From assembly GCA_037952775.1 (NCBI GenBank), contig JBANAY010000003.1:34906001-34970000 (forward strand): a DNA stretch of 64,000 nucleotides, given 5' to 3'. The stretch is from Clonostachys chloroleuca (Eukaryota; Ascomycota; Sordariomycetes; Hypocreales; Bionectriaceae). A program made the position numbers and the translations under genes. Below the pieces are notes generated by a model, which saw only the letters and a program-made list of their open reading frames with translations, was not told where the DNA came from and did no database searches. Shown here piece after piece: positions 23,460-34,548 of the stretch; within the stretch, counting starts at the first letter, position 1; each line of letters starts with the position of its first letter.

Positions 23460-23647
23460 CTCAAGGAGGTCCTTCCACTTCTTCGAGCTGGACCATACAC
23501 ACACACACACGCCAGACACCTTCTACATCCCACATCTCAGCTACATCGAGTCGATCCACCTTGAAGACAACAGATCCAGCCATTTCAATTCCCAGACAAG
23601 TCAATTCACTTAAAGACAACACACTTAATTAATTCGACTTCAATACA

Positions 23648-25631
23648 ATGGCTCCTTTTGGCTCTTGGTTGACCAATGTTATCACTATTTGGACCATAGG
23701 GTCTGGCGTCAACACCCGTGTGGACAACGCCGTCTCCCTTCAGGAGGACAACATCACCCAGCTGGATGCCATACCAGGCTTCCCAGAAGGTCCCTCACCT
23801 GTACAGATCAACACGCTACAGCCAATACGCTACGACGCCAGGGCCCATGTAAAGCGTTCCCGCCTGGAAGACTTCGAGGCCGTCAACGAGCAATCCCTTT
23901 ACTGGGGCCTCGAAGACGATCCCATCGCAGAGGTCCATCTCCGAATGAAGAACGACACCGAAGGATTCGTCAACACGGAGTTCTTCGACGACCTCATTAA
24001 GTCGATGAGTTGCCCGAAGCAGGGAAAAGGCGACCTGGTAATGAAGTTCTCCGAGGACATTGACATGGACGATGTTTCGACGCTATGGGAGTGGGTTCGC
24101 AAGGCAGAGTGTAACCGACTCATGTTCATGATTGCCGACCGTGGTTGTGGGTGGAACGAAGGTCGTGTGATGTACCGTGTCAACGACATCAACTTCCTCC
24201 CCGACTACACCGCCGTCCTCAAGGCTAAGAAGATCGACTGGTGCAAAAGCCTCCACAAGTGTCAGATACTCATTGGAGGAAAGTCAATCCGGCCTCTGAA
24301 TCCTTTGGGGTCCCTGTCAAAACGTGGGGAGCTTTGGGATAGTATCAAGGATACGGCTAAAGAGGAAATTGATGAGGCGACGGACAAGGTCTCTGAAAAG
24401 TTTGATGAAGCCAAAGAGAAGGTCAAGGAAAAGGCTCATGAAGCCAAGGAAAAGGCCAAGGAAAAGGTCAAGGACGGGATTAGTAAGGTTGCAGAAGGCG
24501 AGCACCACAAGCAGTTCTCTATCCCCTTTCAAATGGACTTCTCTGGAAAGGGTCTAGGCTTCAGTATGGCAGGCGTTGATTACAATGCCCACTGTACGAA
24601 CTGCTCCACTGATGGGTCCTTTGAGATTGACGCTAAGTTGACTGTCCACGACGGAGAAATGGAGGAAGCCTCCGTCGAGTTGACCACCGATGGTATTAGG
24701 GCAACAACAATCTTAAGTCTCGGGATCAAGGGGAAGATCAGTAAGCCTCTCATTGAGAAGTCCTTGCCGATTTTCAAGGTATCTCCAGCGGGCATCGCTA
24801 TTCCCGGTGTTGTCACCATCGGCCCTACTATCACCGTGGCTCTCAAAGCTGGCATCGATGCCATTCGGGGGGAGCCACGATTACTACGGGCGGACACATG
24901 AGGCTCTCCAACTCTTCAGCTACCCTTAACTTCTTGAAGGAGAACAAAACGAGCGCCGAGGGCTGGGACGTTGACATGGAGAGCCATCCCATCGAAATCG
25001 ACGGCTTCGTCGAGGCTAAAACCTATCTCTCTATGAGCCCCTCGCTAGGTCTAGAGATTAGTCTCCTCGGTGCATGAACCCCCAAGATATCTCATTTCTA
25101 AAATTGGGCAAAGAACTAATCCGTCAGTAGAAACTGGATTTGCCGCCGAACTTTCTGCCAATTTGCCCTACCTAGCCGCAAGCGTTAGAGGGACTCAGTG
25201 TAAGTCATTCTCTTCGGAGATTTTGGGGAAGAGAAAGATTTCTAACATGAACTACGAAGCCCTTACTTGCACCGCCTGCGGAAATTATTCGACAGGCGTT
25301 TCGGGCAGCATTGACCTTGGTACCACCGGTGCTATTGGCCTGAAAAAGAAGATTGCCGGCACGATGACGGACCTGTGGTCCCTAAGTCTCTATGTGAGTC
25401 TCCTCGTTACACATGAACGATAGGTGTTATCTTGTTACGGTCAGCCGCTATCTAACACGATTTTAGTCTGCTGCTCTCCCACCAATGGCTCCCTTTTGTA
25501 TAGGCCTTGTTTCTTGTTCGGCCTCGAATGGAACATCCTCGAATGGAACACACTCGAATGCAACACACTCGAATGGAACATCCAACGGAACAGAGCCTAA
25601 CAAGGCTGTGAATATCTCAACCATGGCATGA
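23648..25631 (+). CDS. large secreted protein (DUF7029/DUF7223-like) with amphipathic repeat, frameshifted
   Basis: Exons 23648-25069, 25128-25393 and 25467-25631 give about 650 residues. A further optional intron (25200-25259, perfect GTAAGT donor and TCTAAC branch, length divisible by three) may be spliced or kept. A signal-like N-terminus leads to a region I associate with fungal DUF7029 (WGLEDDPIAEVHLRMKNDTE, then LWEWVRKAECNRLMFMIADR). A highly charged helical repeat follows at about 228-275 (EKFDEAKEKVKEKAHEAKEK), then a beta-rich part (QFSIPFQMDFSGKGLGFSMA) and a C-terminal run of N-glycosylation sites. The frame breaks in a six-G run at 24867-24872; one more G restores a long continuing frame (ITTGGHMRLSNSSATLNFLK). 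Function unknown; probably cell wall or extracellular. DUF names are from memory and need a domain search. Confidence 0.66.
25524..25583 (+). repeat. four 15-base tandem repeats coding N-glycosylation sites
   Basis: Four copies of a 15-base unit (TCGAATGGAACATCC and close variants), each coding Ser-Asn-Gly/Ala-Thr-Ser/His and so one N-x-T sequon. They lie in the last exon of the DUF7029-like gene and are likely to vary in number between strains. Confidence 0.8.
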
Positions 25632-26755
25632 CGTAGGTTCCAGGGAGAGGGGAATTGTCGGTGCTAGTGTGATGTGAAAGCCTTCAGAGCCTCCTGTCTA
25701 TCTCGACATCTTTAATTCTTCTTGTGGCAGTTCGAGACTTCATGCAAGTGGTCATAGACAGAGTGTTAATTTAGACCATAACTAGACAGACTAAGCAATT
25801 GTGAATACACTAAAGTTTCTGGTGCCGTGGGACTCTGCGTAGTATGGACGGAACTCCACTAGACAAGGACACCACAGCGGAGCCTCAGTGGCGACACCTT
25901 GCATGAACTACTTGGAAGATGAGAGGTTAGACGAAGAACCCCTGTAACTTCAGGCAGTAGCGTAACGGTCTGATTGATTGTAGGTTGCATCGGAGCATCT
26001 GGAGACGATGGGACTGGGGTGCGGATGCTTAAAAAACTCGCCAGAAACACCAAATCGAGCACTCGATCAGATAAACAGATATACTAAAGTGCAAAAGGCA
26101 AGTCCTTCACTGTGGCTCCTCTGCCACGGCATGACGTAGGTGCAGGTTTACATGTTGAGCTACGTTGCATAACTGCCGTAGCTTTCATCATCCTGCTCTG
26201 GCACGGCCAACGTCCGAACTGCTAGGTTAGTTTCCTCTGGAAATAACGTCAAGTCAGCGATCCAAGCGAGAAATCCCAGCTTGGGCAGGGATATATCCTG
26301 GCGGATGACACTGATTATGGAGACGTAGAATTCCAGCCCAACTGTCAGATCCTGGCCCTGACCAATAAATGCTGCTCAAAGGCCCTCCGCGGACAGTACG
26401 GAGTGCCAAAAAAGGATTCGCCCACCTGTCAAAAGCCTCGACCTCGGTCCGAGAGGCATTTATTTGTCACAGGGTGGAACTTTTGCCGGTATCGGGAAAC
26501 GTGGGAAACCAGATCCTTGCAAAAATCTTTCATCATCTGGATTGCTTTTGCGCTCCCAAATCCCTCTCTTGCTCACTAATAATTTCTTCACCTTTCTAGC
26601 ATTCTTTAGCTTCAATACTTGTTTCTTGTCGCGACACATAATACTCCATTCCATAGTCGTCCACACAACCCCTATTGCTTTTTCAAACACTCTGCAACAC
26701 ACTCTACCCTTTTGCCCCCCACCGAATCCCGCGAGTCTCGCGCCAATCTGACACC
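25632..26755. other. intergenic region
   Basis: No gene recognised. A short direct repeat GGCATGACGTAGGT occurs at about 25625 (at the stop of the previous gene) and again at about 26128. The last 250 bases are pyrimidine-rich and form the leader of the small gene at 26756. Confidence 0.45.
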
Positions 26756-27001
26756 ATGATCGTCACGCGAGCCATTTCTGTGACCAACTTTATGGTGGCC
26801 AGCTCTGCGCTGTGCTTCCAGGTGTTTGTGCTGTACCCGTGGCACAAGGAGCTGGACGCGGGATTCGAAGATCTCAAGAAGGAGCACCTCAAGGTCCTCA
26901 GCGCCGTCGGAAGCAACATCTCCGACCAACAGCGAGCCTCCCTGACCGAGAAGATCAGCGAGCTCAACACCCAGAGCTCCAAGAAGTGGTGGTGGGCCTA
27001 A
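26756..27001 (+). CDS. small single-helix protein, 81 residues, probably mitochondrial
   Basis: Single exon, start chosen at the ATG after a CT-rich leader with CACC context. The N-terminus (VTRAISVTNFMVASSALCF) is hydrophobic and looks like a membrane anchor. FQVFVLYPWHKELDAGFEDL and a charged helix (residues about 37-70) follow, and the protein ends KKWWWA. Layout and size resemble small conserved fungal proteins of the mitochondrial inner membrane, but I cannot name one with certainty. The helix after the anchor could form a coiled coil with a partner. A run of 15 C lies just after the stop. Confidence 0.7.
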   Translation: MIVTRAISVTNFMVASSALCFQVFVLYPWHKELDAGFEDLKKEHLKVLSAVGSNISDQQRASLTEKISELNTQSSKKWWWA

Positions 27002-28323
27002 GCCCAAGCCCCCCCCCCCCCCCGCGACACGAGTCGTTGCTTCGACCAGCGCCGTTGAGATGCGGACCAACGTCGACCTCGACTGAAATACTCGGGCAAA
27101 TGACGCTCTCGGCAATCGGTCTTCCCTTTGCGCGGGTGAGATCCCCGCCAGATGGGTTAGGCTCGGAGCCGGAGATGCCCGACCACACATCGCTCGCCAG
27201 GACAGGGCCTGGTACGAGCCAATAAAGAGGAGGAAAATATGAAAGGTCAGCGCGCAGGTAGTGTGTATTTTGTGACTCTTGGGACAGACGAAGCAAATTA
27301 TACCTCGACGGCGAAAGCTTTGGCCTGGGCCGGCTGTATCGAACAACAAGGCAAACCGATGGGGTAGAGGATTTTATCGTTTGGGACAATTTGGAATATG
27401 CTTGTTCTTACTAGATAATTGATCGAATCCATGGGGCCGGTACACCAATAGATGGATGGCGAAAGGGCTAGGTGGCATATGTGTTTAGGGTTTAGAAATT
27501 TTCCTCAAGGCAGTCACAAATTTACATTTCTGTACAGTTTAATGCCCAAGATACGCACCTGTTATCATGATTTGCCACCTATCTGATCATCAAATGGCCC
27601 TCTGATTGAACGGTTGCGTCCACCCAGACGAGTGATCAAGCGCATCGAAGTATGATGCTCAACCATGTCGACGGGGGCCACTATGATGCCAAAGATGAAA
27701 ATAAGTTTACTGCCGACCTGCCAAACTCGCCTTTGCCGTATCCTCAAACTAGAAAGATATTTGTCGCCCTGATTTAAATAGCAGCGGGTGAAGTAGAGTA
27801 GAACGTCAGTAGTCTTTCACAGAGAGAATAATAAGAGCCCTATAGATACCGGCGGTTCACCTCGGGCTCGGATCTTTGAGCTCCAAAGATTAATCAAAAT
27901 GTTGAGCCGTGATTTCAACAGACCGGATGACTTATAAGTTAAAAACTCCAAGCAGGCAAGTAGACCATGCTTCAGCTGTTGAGGTGAAGATGCTGAACAT
28001 TCGGGGGAAAAAAAACGACCTTTGAGCAAGCCTATCGCAAGAGCCATGCAAGGCGAGACCAGTCAGTGTATCAAGAGAACTATTGGGTTCCTATAGAGGA
28101 GATTGAACCGATAAACTTAAGAACCGTTAATACACTAGCGCACTTTGCCCTCCCAGCGTGGATATTCAAATCTCGGGGAGCCATGAGGAAGCGGATTAAA
28201 AGCTTCATGTTGTCTCCATTCAAGCCCAGTCACCAAGACGCGGCGGCAGTTTAAGGGGAAGAGAAAACAACAATATCTAGTCCAATTTCTCCGCGGACTA
28301 TATCCTAGGGTCTCAAACAAGCC
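27002..28323. other. intergenic region
   Basis: No gene recognised between the small protein and the split proline gene. Several overlapping short frames at 26.8-27.4 kb are shadows of the small gene and its GC-rich flank. The last 200 bases precede the start of the reductase pseudogene. Confidence 0.5.
27009..27023 (+). repeat. poly(C) homopolymer
   Basis: Fifteen consecutive C residues in the 3' flank of the small single-helix gene. Long G/C runs are rare in this window and hard to sequence; the count may be wrong. Confidence 0.8.
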
Positions 28324-28531
28324 ATGATAACTAACCGGACCCTTGCCATTGTTGGCTGCGGTGAGCAAATCTCCCTCTCCAACATCGAGGCATGCGAAAA
28401 CTAACGAGATGGCAGGCAACATGGGCTCAGCTATTCTAAGCGGGTTGCTCGATGCGATACGGTCGTAATCTGATCCACCCATCTCGAGTTTCATTGTCGT
28501 CACTAAGACTGTCGAGTCTGCAGACAGTCTA

Positions 28532-28556
28532 AAGTGGGCTCTCAAAAGTCCGTGAC
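28532..28556 (+). repeat. left terminal inverted repeat
   Basis: 25 bases, exact reverse complement of 29897-29921. Starts next to the TA duplication at 28530-28531. Confidence 0.95.
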
Positions 28557-28676
28557 ACCACCCCCCATTTGGTCATCCGTCACATCTAACAGGACAATTC
28601 AATCCGCAAGATACATACGATCACATAGTAATTTATTAGGAAATGACGTATCTATCGGGAGCCACGCGTCTGAATT

Positions 28677-29760
28677 TTAATACCTTGTATACCAGCCTTT
28701 TGCAGCAACGCAGGCAGCTAGCCGGCGCGGCATTGAAAGGATCAGGTTCCGGATTTTCACTTGATCAAGCGACTGCCACGCTTTCTGCAGGCACTCTTTG
28801 AATTCTGCTATATCCAGCTTATTTGCATGTAAATTAGAGAGATAAGGGAACATCTTATAGAGCCTTCTTTTCAACATAGCCCATACGTGTTCAATGGGGT
28901 TGAGATCCGGGCTATGAGGAGGCCAGTCAATAACACTGACCGCGTTATTCAACAGCCACTCTGTTGTAGCAGCTGAGCGATGAATAGAGGCATTATCTTG
29001 CTGGAAATGACGTGTTCTATCGTAATTAGGAAGTAAACCTTCCTCTAATGCCTTTATATAGCTATTTGAGGTAAATCCCTTCTTCTTTGCGAGCTCGTCA
29101 CGCGTCATAATCACAAGATCTGTACGGCCGGAATCCCAGATCGCTGCTCACACCATAATTCGAATATCTGGCTTTCTATGATCTTCTAAATTAACGAATT
29201 TCGGATCATGTGCCTCATAAGAATATCGCCAAACCCAAACATTCGGGTTTGCAGATGAATTCTGAATGGTGCATTTATCTGAAAAGATTATCTAGCTAGC
29301 CAGTCAGAGGCAGGAACAACAGCGTTTTTCCAAAGCCACGAACCCGGACTAATTCGTCTTCTCTTTTCACCCAATCTCTTGCAAAAGATAGCCGGAAAGC
29401 AGCTGATTCCTAGCTTAGAGGAATTTTTCTTTTAGCCCTCCATTTGCGTAAGTTCTGTTCATTGAGAGCGCGGCGTACAGTCGAGGGGCTAACCTTAAGA
29501 CCCTGGGCTGTAACAAGCGATTTTCGCGGTGTACGGAAGTCAGTACGCACAGCTCTTGTAAGAGCCCTAGTTTGCCTAGGTGTAAGGCTCTTGGGCTGTC
29601 CAGAACGAGGTAATACTTCAAAGTTCTGGGTTGTGTTGAACCGTTCAATAGTCTTGTAGACCACGGCGCGCGACACGTTAAAACATCGCACAACAGCGGC
29701 CTTGCTTTTGCCCGCGTCAATTACAGCCAAAATGACTGTACGGAGTTCAGAACTTAATTC
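28677..29760 (-). pseudogene. degenerate Tc1-like transposase
   Basis: Reads on the minus strand from about 29760 to 28677. The N-terminal helix-turn-helix DNA-binding part carries KSKAAVVRCFNVSRAVVYKT and SLTPRQTRALTRAV. The DDE_3 catalytic part carries HFQQDNASIHRS with the second Asp, and WPPHSPDLNPIEHVW with the third acid residue. Between them the frame has several stops (after KIPLS near 29410, within the segment at 29150-29400, and a TGA in place of a Trp near 29146). The element can no longer make its own transposase but could still be moved by an active relative. Confidence 0.88.
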
Positions 29761-29896
29761 TTAACCTTTCTGATGATTTCCCGTTATAACGGTACCAAAA
29801 GATCGCTTATCAGAGGTCATTTTGAATTTATATAGCCAGTTGAAAATTGTATAAGTGGGAGAACGCGTTTTGGTTGGGGCGGAAAACGCGAAAAAC

Positions 29897-29921
29897 GTCA
29901 CGGACTTTTGAGAGCCCACTT
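29897..29921 (-). repeat. right terminal inverted repeat
   Basis: 25 bases, exact inverse of the left repeat; followed directly by the second TA at 29922-29923. Confidence 0.95.
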
Positions 29922-30620
29922 TACGATGCCAATTTGAGCAAGACAAGTCGCGGCTACTGGTACACCGAGGTACCAATGTTTGGGCCATGGAACAAGCCGA
30001 TATTGTCATCCTGGGTTGCAAACCACATATGGCGGAGCTTGTTCTCGGCGAAGAAGGTGTCCGGGACGCTCTCAGCGGGAAGTTTCTGACTAGTGTCCTA
30101 GGAGGCAGGACGTCTCAGGTACTCGAAAGCTACATACAAGAGTGACGACACAAGTCGGGAGCCTTTTGTTGTCCGTGCTATGCCCAACGTTGCAGCACGA
30201 GTACGCAGATCAATGACTATTATCGAGCATAATCCCGCCCTCCCTGACGAGTTGAACGATACCTTATGCTGGATATTTAGTCAAATTGGTGAGGTCAAAG
30301 TTCTGGCGACGGATCAGTTTGACATCGGCTCCATGCTGGCTGGGTCCTCAATGGCCATTCTGTCTGTAGGATTAGATGGGATCCTCGACGGATTCGTGGT
30401 AGAAGGGATACGAAGGTCCGAGGCATTGGAAATGGCAGCACAGAGCCTATTAGGCATGGCCGAGTTGCTGCGTCAGGGCGAGCAGCCGGCAGCATACCGG
30501 GAGAGTGTTTCCTCGCCCAGGGGGGCTACGATTGCAGGAATATTGACCGTCGAGAAAGCCGGCGTGAGGGGCACATTTGCCCAATCAATGATAGATGGAA
30601 CACGGAGGTTGCAAGGTTAA

Positions 30621-33600
30621 TAAGACAAAATGGTATGAAGAATAAGAAAGCGGATAATACAATTAGAGCACAGTACAGTAGCTGTTACCATCACAAAGCT
30701 ACCTCGCCACCGTACATCTAAAGACACTTAACGCAAGTTTCGAAATCCACGCCAACTTCTTCCAGATTGTTCGATTCCAATTACTTGTTTCCTCTGTTCC
30801 TTGCCCAGTTTCCACGCACCCTATAACACAATCCAGAGCTAGCTCTTCTAGTCGCCAAGATGGCCGCTGTCAAGTGTTCGTGGAAAGGCTAACTTGGTCA
30901 GTTACATGGAGCTCTTGAAAGATCCCAGCGAAGCTGTGTTTACCAGCTTTCTCTTGCGCTAGATATTCAGATAGACAGATTCAAATTACATTTTCACTTG
31001 TTAACATAGGATTACTTGACCAAGCTATTATAGGTAATTGTGCCTTGATAAGCTTGAATCTATCCTCCCGTATCGTCACTTCTTTCTCCATCCTCCCCAG
31101 GACCATGATATGGCTTGGTGGAAGTCACACAGCAACTCGCTCCAGACTGAGTCAGTCCTCCGAAACACGCCATTCCCAACAACGAAATTATTAGAGAGAC
31201 TCATCGTCTCACGTTCCTTTTCTCGGGCATGAGTCTCCATGGCAAAATACTACCTGTCTCCTCGATGAAACAGGAAGCCATGGAGGTCCCACATAGCTCC
31301 GTTTGAGCGCATGCGGACTCGAGTCTTCATCACCGTACCGCGTCAAAAAGTGTGATGCAAAAGTGCCACGGCCATGTGTTTCAAAACAGTCCCCGGAACC
31401 TATGGCCGCCCAGGCCTTCCAAAGAGCAGTTGAGTGCGCCCAAGCCGGGACACTTCTCAATTCAGGACGGACTTGAGCGAAGTCTTCCGAGTTCCATACT
31501 ATCTAATGCGGTATTACAGCAGCTCGTGCCTGACTTGCCATGTTGCAAAGTGATTCAGCAGCCAGGTTTTGCCCTAAGTTTTGCCCTTATATTCGTCTTA
31601 ACTTTGATTTCGTAGTCACGTCAATCGGGTGAATCAGCATATTCTCCCTGTTGATGGACAGAGTCAAATAGGAATACTGTAGGTATTCTCTCAACTGTAT
31701 GGCAACCACATTGATCGATGTTACATGTAGGAATTTCAGGGCCCAAAGTCAACTCTCCCATAGCTCAAGGGTAGGCGAGACACAGGAATGGCCATTACAA
31801 GACGAAAACCATATCAGTTGTTGATCCCGTGAACAGCAATTCTTACCTCATTGCGCATTGGACAAGGAGAAAATACTACCATCAGTCTCTTCGCAGCTGG
31901 CAGCACTGCCTGGCAGTGACGTGGTGACAAGACTCCATCGGTCTTTTCGGGCATTAAGGATCTAGGAATGGGAAATGCGAAAATAGGAAAATGCTGAGGC
32001 AAGCAATATGCTTTCTCGCTGGTGCTTTGCGTTACTCTATCATGCGCATGCGGTGTGCAACCAACCGCATGTTTGGGTTCTGTAAGCTGACCGAGCTACC
32101 AGACAGGCACACGCAAAATTACTTTCATTCAAAATGGACACCATTCCTACGCAGTACACAGCGACTGTTAAATGCGTGCAGGCATGTAAAGTTGGCTAGG
32201 ACGGCAGGGGGCAAGGCCAGCATCCATGCGCATGACGCCGCGGAATGAACTTACTTTCCCAGGAGCGAGGCTCCTCGATTGCACGACAATGACGAAATGG
32301 CTTTTCGGGGCCAGAAGCGCAGTGAGGAATAATTTCTGTGTCGGTGCGACTCGTCAATGCAAGATTGTTAGCTGCCGCGGACTGCGACTGAATTGTACAG
32401 GGGCATTTTGTTAGTACTGTAGCTAACCTCTTGATTTACCGACCATCCGTGATACGAGAAAAAAGAACGATCACAGGCACCATCACACCGACATCACTAT
32501 CACGCTGATGCCGATCATGCCAGGGGTGGTTGGGGTTTGGAGTGCTGCAGCATGCTGGGCCCTCCTCCTCCCCAATCGCATCTACAGAAAAAAACCAATC
32601 CGGCGCGGGCAGGAGAGCTTGCGAGCGGGCATAAACAACGCAGACCCAAAGGGATCCGCGGAACCAACATGTTGCGCAAGTGTCTGCCCGATGCGGTGGC
32701 ATGTCCGCAGGCACAACGTTCGGTAGTCGTAAGCAGTGTGATGGGCTGTGAGTGCCGGGAGAGGCGCGATGAGAGACAGGAAGGTCAGCGACTAAGATTA
32801 AGGTTATTTAAAGAAGATGGGAAAATAATGCTTCCTCGCTTTGCGGTCTACCAGCAGGAATAAGGTTCCTCGGAGTAATGCGAAGGAATGGAATCAGCCC
32901 GAATACGTCCCTTCGCTTTCAAGCATGCAAATGCAAATAAAAGAATGAGAAAGACAGCACTGCGGGCATCAGCATGAGGCACTGGCGGCCAGCAGCAGCA
33001 CAGCTCGTATCCAAAAATAAGGGCGGGCGGACAGAGTGGGAGTGACACCAGGGGAGGACCCCCACAGATTCTTCAAGCCAAGTTGGAGGCTCGGGATGTG
33101 TGATTGGGCCAGCTCGAGCTGATGAGAAGGGCTGGACGGGCAGTTTCCCGCGTGGCTAGCCCCTTGTGAGCGTAGAAACTGTTGTTCTTGGAAGCCAGCG
33201 CTGCATCTGCCGAGCAGGATGCACCGGCCCAGCCCCTCTCCATGTAAGACTGATCGTCGTGAGGTTAAACAAACATGGACAGACCCCTGTCCATCGCAAT
33301 TCGCCCATCAGAAATAGCCCGCCAAGCAGAGCTAGAGATGTTGGTCGATGGTCTGCGCCTCGCCATGCCGTAGCGACGGTGTTGATGAAGAAGAAGATGA
33401 CGATGATGACGCTGATGGACATGTTTTATTTTAATCTCGCTCGTGACACTAAGGCGAGCACGTCCCAGGTGTTGCCTCTCGAACGACAGCGCAGGCAAAC
33501 ACCAAGACATGTCTTCGAGGCTCGCCAGGGCCTTTGATTGGGGGGACCGTGATGCGATGATCCAACTCGCCTCGGGAATATGCATGGACTCGCCGCCCAC

Positions 33601-33957
33601 AATAACCCTGGGCTACTGCCAGTAGCCCGGCACTGCCCTCCTGTCTTGATTGTACGTGCAGAAGCTGATGGTGATGGGCGCTGGGCGTGATATCCTTGCA
33701 TGCTTCCGAGACCAGCCTCCTCCTCCTCCACACCCCATCACAGCGCGCGCTTGGCCCCGCTCCCACAATCTGACCTCTCGTGGGAAGCGAATTGCGATCG
33801 TCTATCCCTTTGCATGGCTATATTAATACCTGGTGTGGTCCTCGTCAACCCCGTCCGAGTCATCTCTACACCTAGCCACCCATCTTGTCTACTACCTACC
33901 ATATCAACATCATCCACCATCTAATCATAATCACCATCTCACCCTAACTCAGTCACA
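30621..33957. other. long intergenic region, 3.3 kb
   Basis: No gene recognised on either strand. Composition shifts from AT-rich (30.6-32.4 kb) to GC-rich (32.5-33.9 kb). In the GC-rich part several frames overlap on both strands (for example 33160-33770), which is expected from base composition. A short ATG frame at 30860 is not extendable. The last 150 bases hold the promoter of the next gene. Confidence 0.5.
33819..33826 (+). promoter_or_regulatory. TATA-like box of the small secreted protein gene
   Basis: TATATTAA about 130 bases upstream of the start codon at 33958, followed by a C-rich, intron-free leader ending in GTCACAATGG. Confidence 0.4.
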
Positions 33958-34548
33958 ATGGTCCGTCTCGCCCAGACCCTCCTCTCCCTGTTCAGCCTGT
34001 CCGCTCTCGCAGCAGCCGGCCCCATTCGCTACCCGCGCGCGGACAACTCAACCAAGATCAGGACCTCGGAGATGCACTACATCTATCCCAACGCACCCAC
34101 CCTGAGCAAACCCACCACCTCGGCCCTGTACGTCGAGGCCTACAGCAACAAGTCCCAGGTTGAGCAGGTGGCCGTCTTCCGCGGCATCCCCGCCAACGCC
34201 AAGTCCTGCACCGTCGGCTGGTCCCAGGCCGACAAGAACGACCGCGTCTTCATCGTCAAGGGCGACTCTGGCCACACCACCATGCGGCCCCTCATCGGGT
34301 TCCCCTCCGGCGAGGTCAGCTACGAGTCCGTCGCGCCCTTCGACCGGGACAACGAGGACCAGCAGTTCGGGCCCGACTTCACCTTCTGGGACGACGCCTC
34401 CTACGCGGCCACTGAGCACGTGGGCGGCGGCGTCAAGTGTTCTAGTGAGGTCTACATCAAGGTCCTCCTGCGGGATCCCACGGTCCAGGCGTCTGTCTTC
34501 CTCGAGCAGGACAGCAAGAATGGGCTCTGGCTGTCGTATACCACCTAG
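33958..34548 (+). CDS. small secreted protein of unknown function
   Basis: Single exon, 196 residues, good start context (CACAATGG). Residues 1-20 are a signal peptide (LAQTLLSLFSLSALAAAG); a dibasic-like YPRAD site follows and may mark a propeptide. The mature part has only two cysteines, in NAKSCTVGWSQ and GGGVKCSSEV, and a beta-rich pattern (FRGIPANAKSCTVGWSQ, then FVIKG-like strands, then VKVLLRDP-like strands). The layout resembles small fungal secreted proteins with a beta-sandwich, such as those with a But2-type C-terminal domain, but I cannot confirm that. Codon use is very GC-rich at third positions, suggesting strong expression. Confidence 0.8.
   Translation: MVRLAQTLLSLFSLSALAAAGPIRYPRADNSTKIRTSEMHYIYPNAPTLSKPTTSALYVEAYSNKSQVEQVAVFRGIPANAKSCTVGWSQADKNDRVFIVKGDSGHTTMRPLIGFPSGEVSYESVAPFDRDNEDQQFGPDFTFWDDASYAATEHVGGGVKCSSEVYIKVLLRDPTVQASVFLEQDSKNGLWLSYTT

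Larger units (their letters stand above)
22071..23647. other. divergent promoter region between GH45 and the DUF7029-like gene
   Basis: About 1.6 kb between two divergently transcribed secreted-protein genes. Open frames at 22460-23135 have no signal peptide, splice signals or known motif, and I leave them out. It contains TATA boxes for both genes and a short CA microsatellite at about 23495-23511. Confidence 0.55.
28530..29923 (-). mobile_element. Tc1/mariner DNA transposon with TA target-site duplication
   Basis: The element spans 28532-29921 (1390 bp), flanked by TA at 28530-28531 and 29922-29923. It ends in perfect 25-bp inverted repeats at 28532-28556 and 29897-29921 (outer bases AAGTGGGCTCTCAAAAGTCC). 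Inside is one minus-strand transposase of the Tc1 type. The insertion point lies in codon CTA of the reductase, and the original reading frame is regained on removing the element plus one TA, which proves the boundaries. Confidence 0.95.
28324..30620 (+). pseudogene. pyrroline-5-carboxylate reductase, split by a Tc1/mariner element
   Basis: Remains of the NADPH-dependent enzyme for the last step of proline synthesis. The start is at 28324. A 55-base intron (28361-28415) splits the Rossmann motif AIVGCG/NMGSAILSGLLDA. The frame then reaches SADSL at 28531, where a 1390-bp transposon is inserted. Removing the element and one TA copy restores an unbroken frame (CQFEQDKSRLLVHRGTNVWA) from 29924. 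Downstream are VRAMPNVAARVRRSMTIIE and the C-terminal SSPRGATIAGIL, typical of the family. Two further lesions exist: an in-frame TAA at 28466-28468 (CAA to TAA fits) and a frameshift near 30140-30142 (GAGAGT to GAGT fits). The gene is dead here, so a working copy is expected elsewhere in the genome. Confidence 0.87.

Noticed and set aside
30860..30952. Short ATG frame with a possible 28-base intron
   Set aside because: The intron would be too short for fungal splicing and the product too short to judge.
31991..33770. Chains of overlapping frames in the 3.3-kb intergenic region
   Set aside because: They occur on both strands in GC-rich DNA and none shows domain motifs or good start context.
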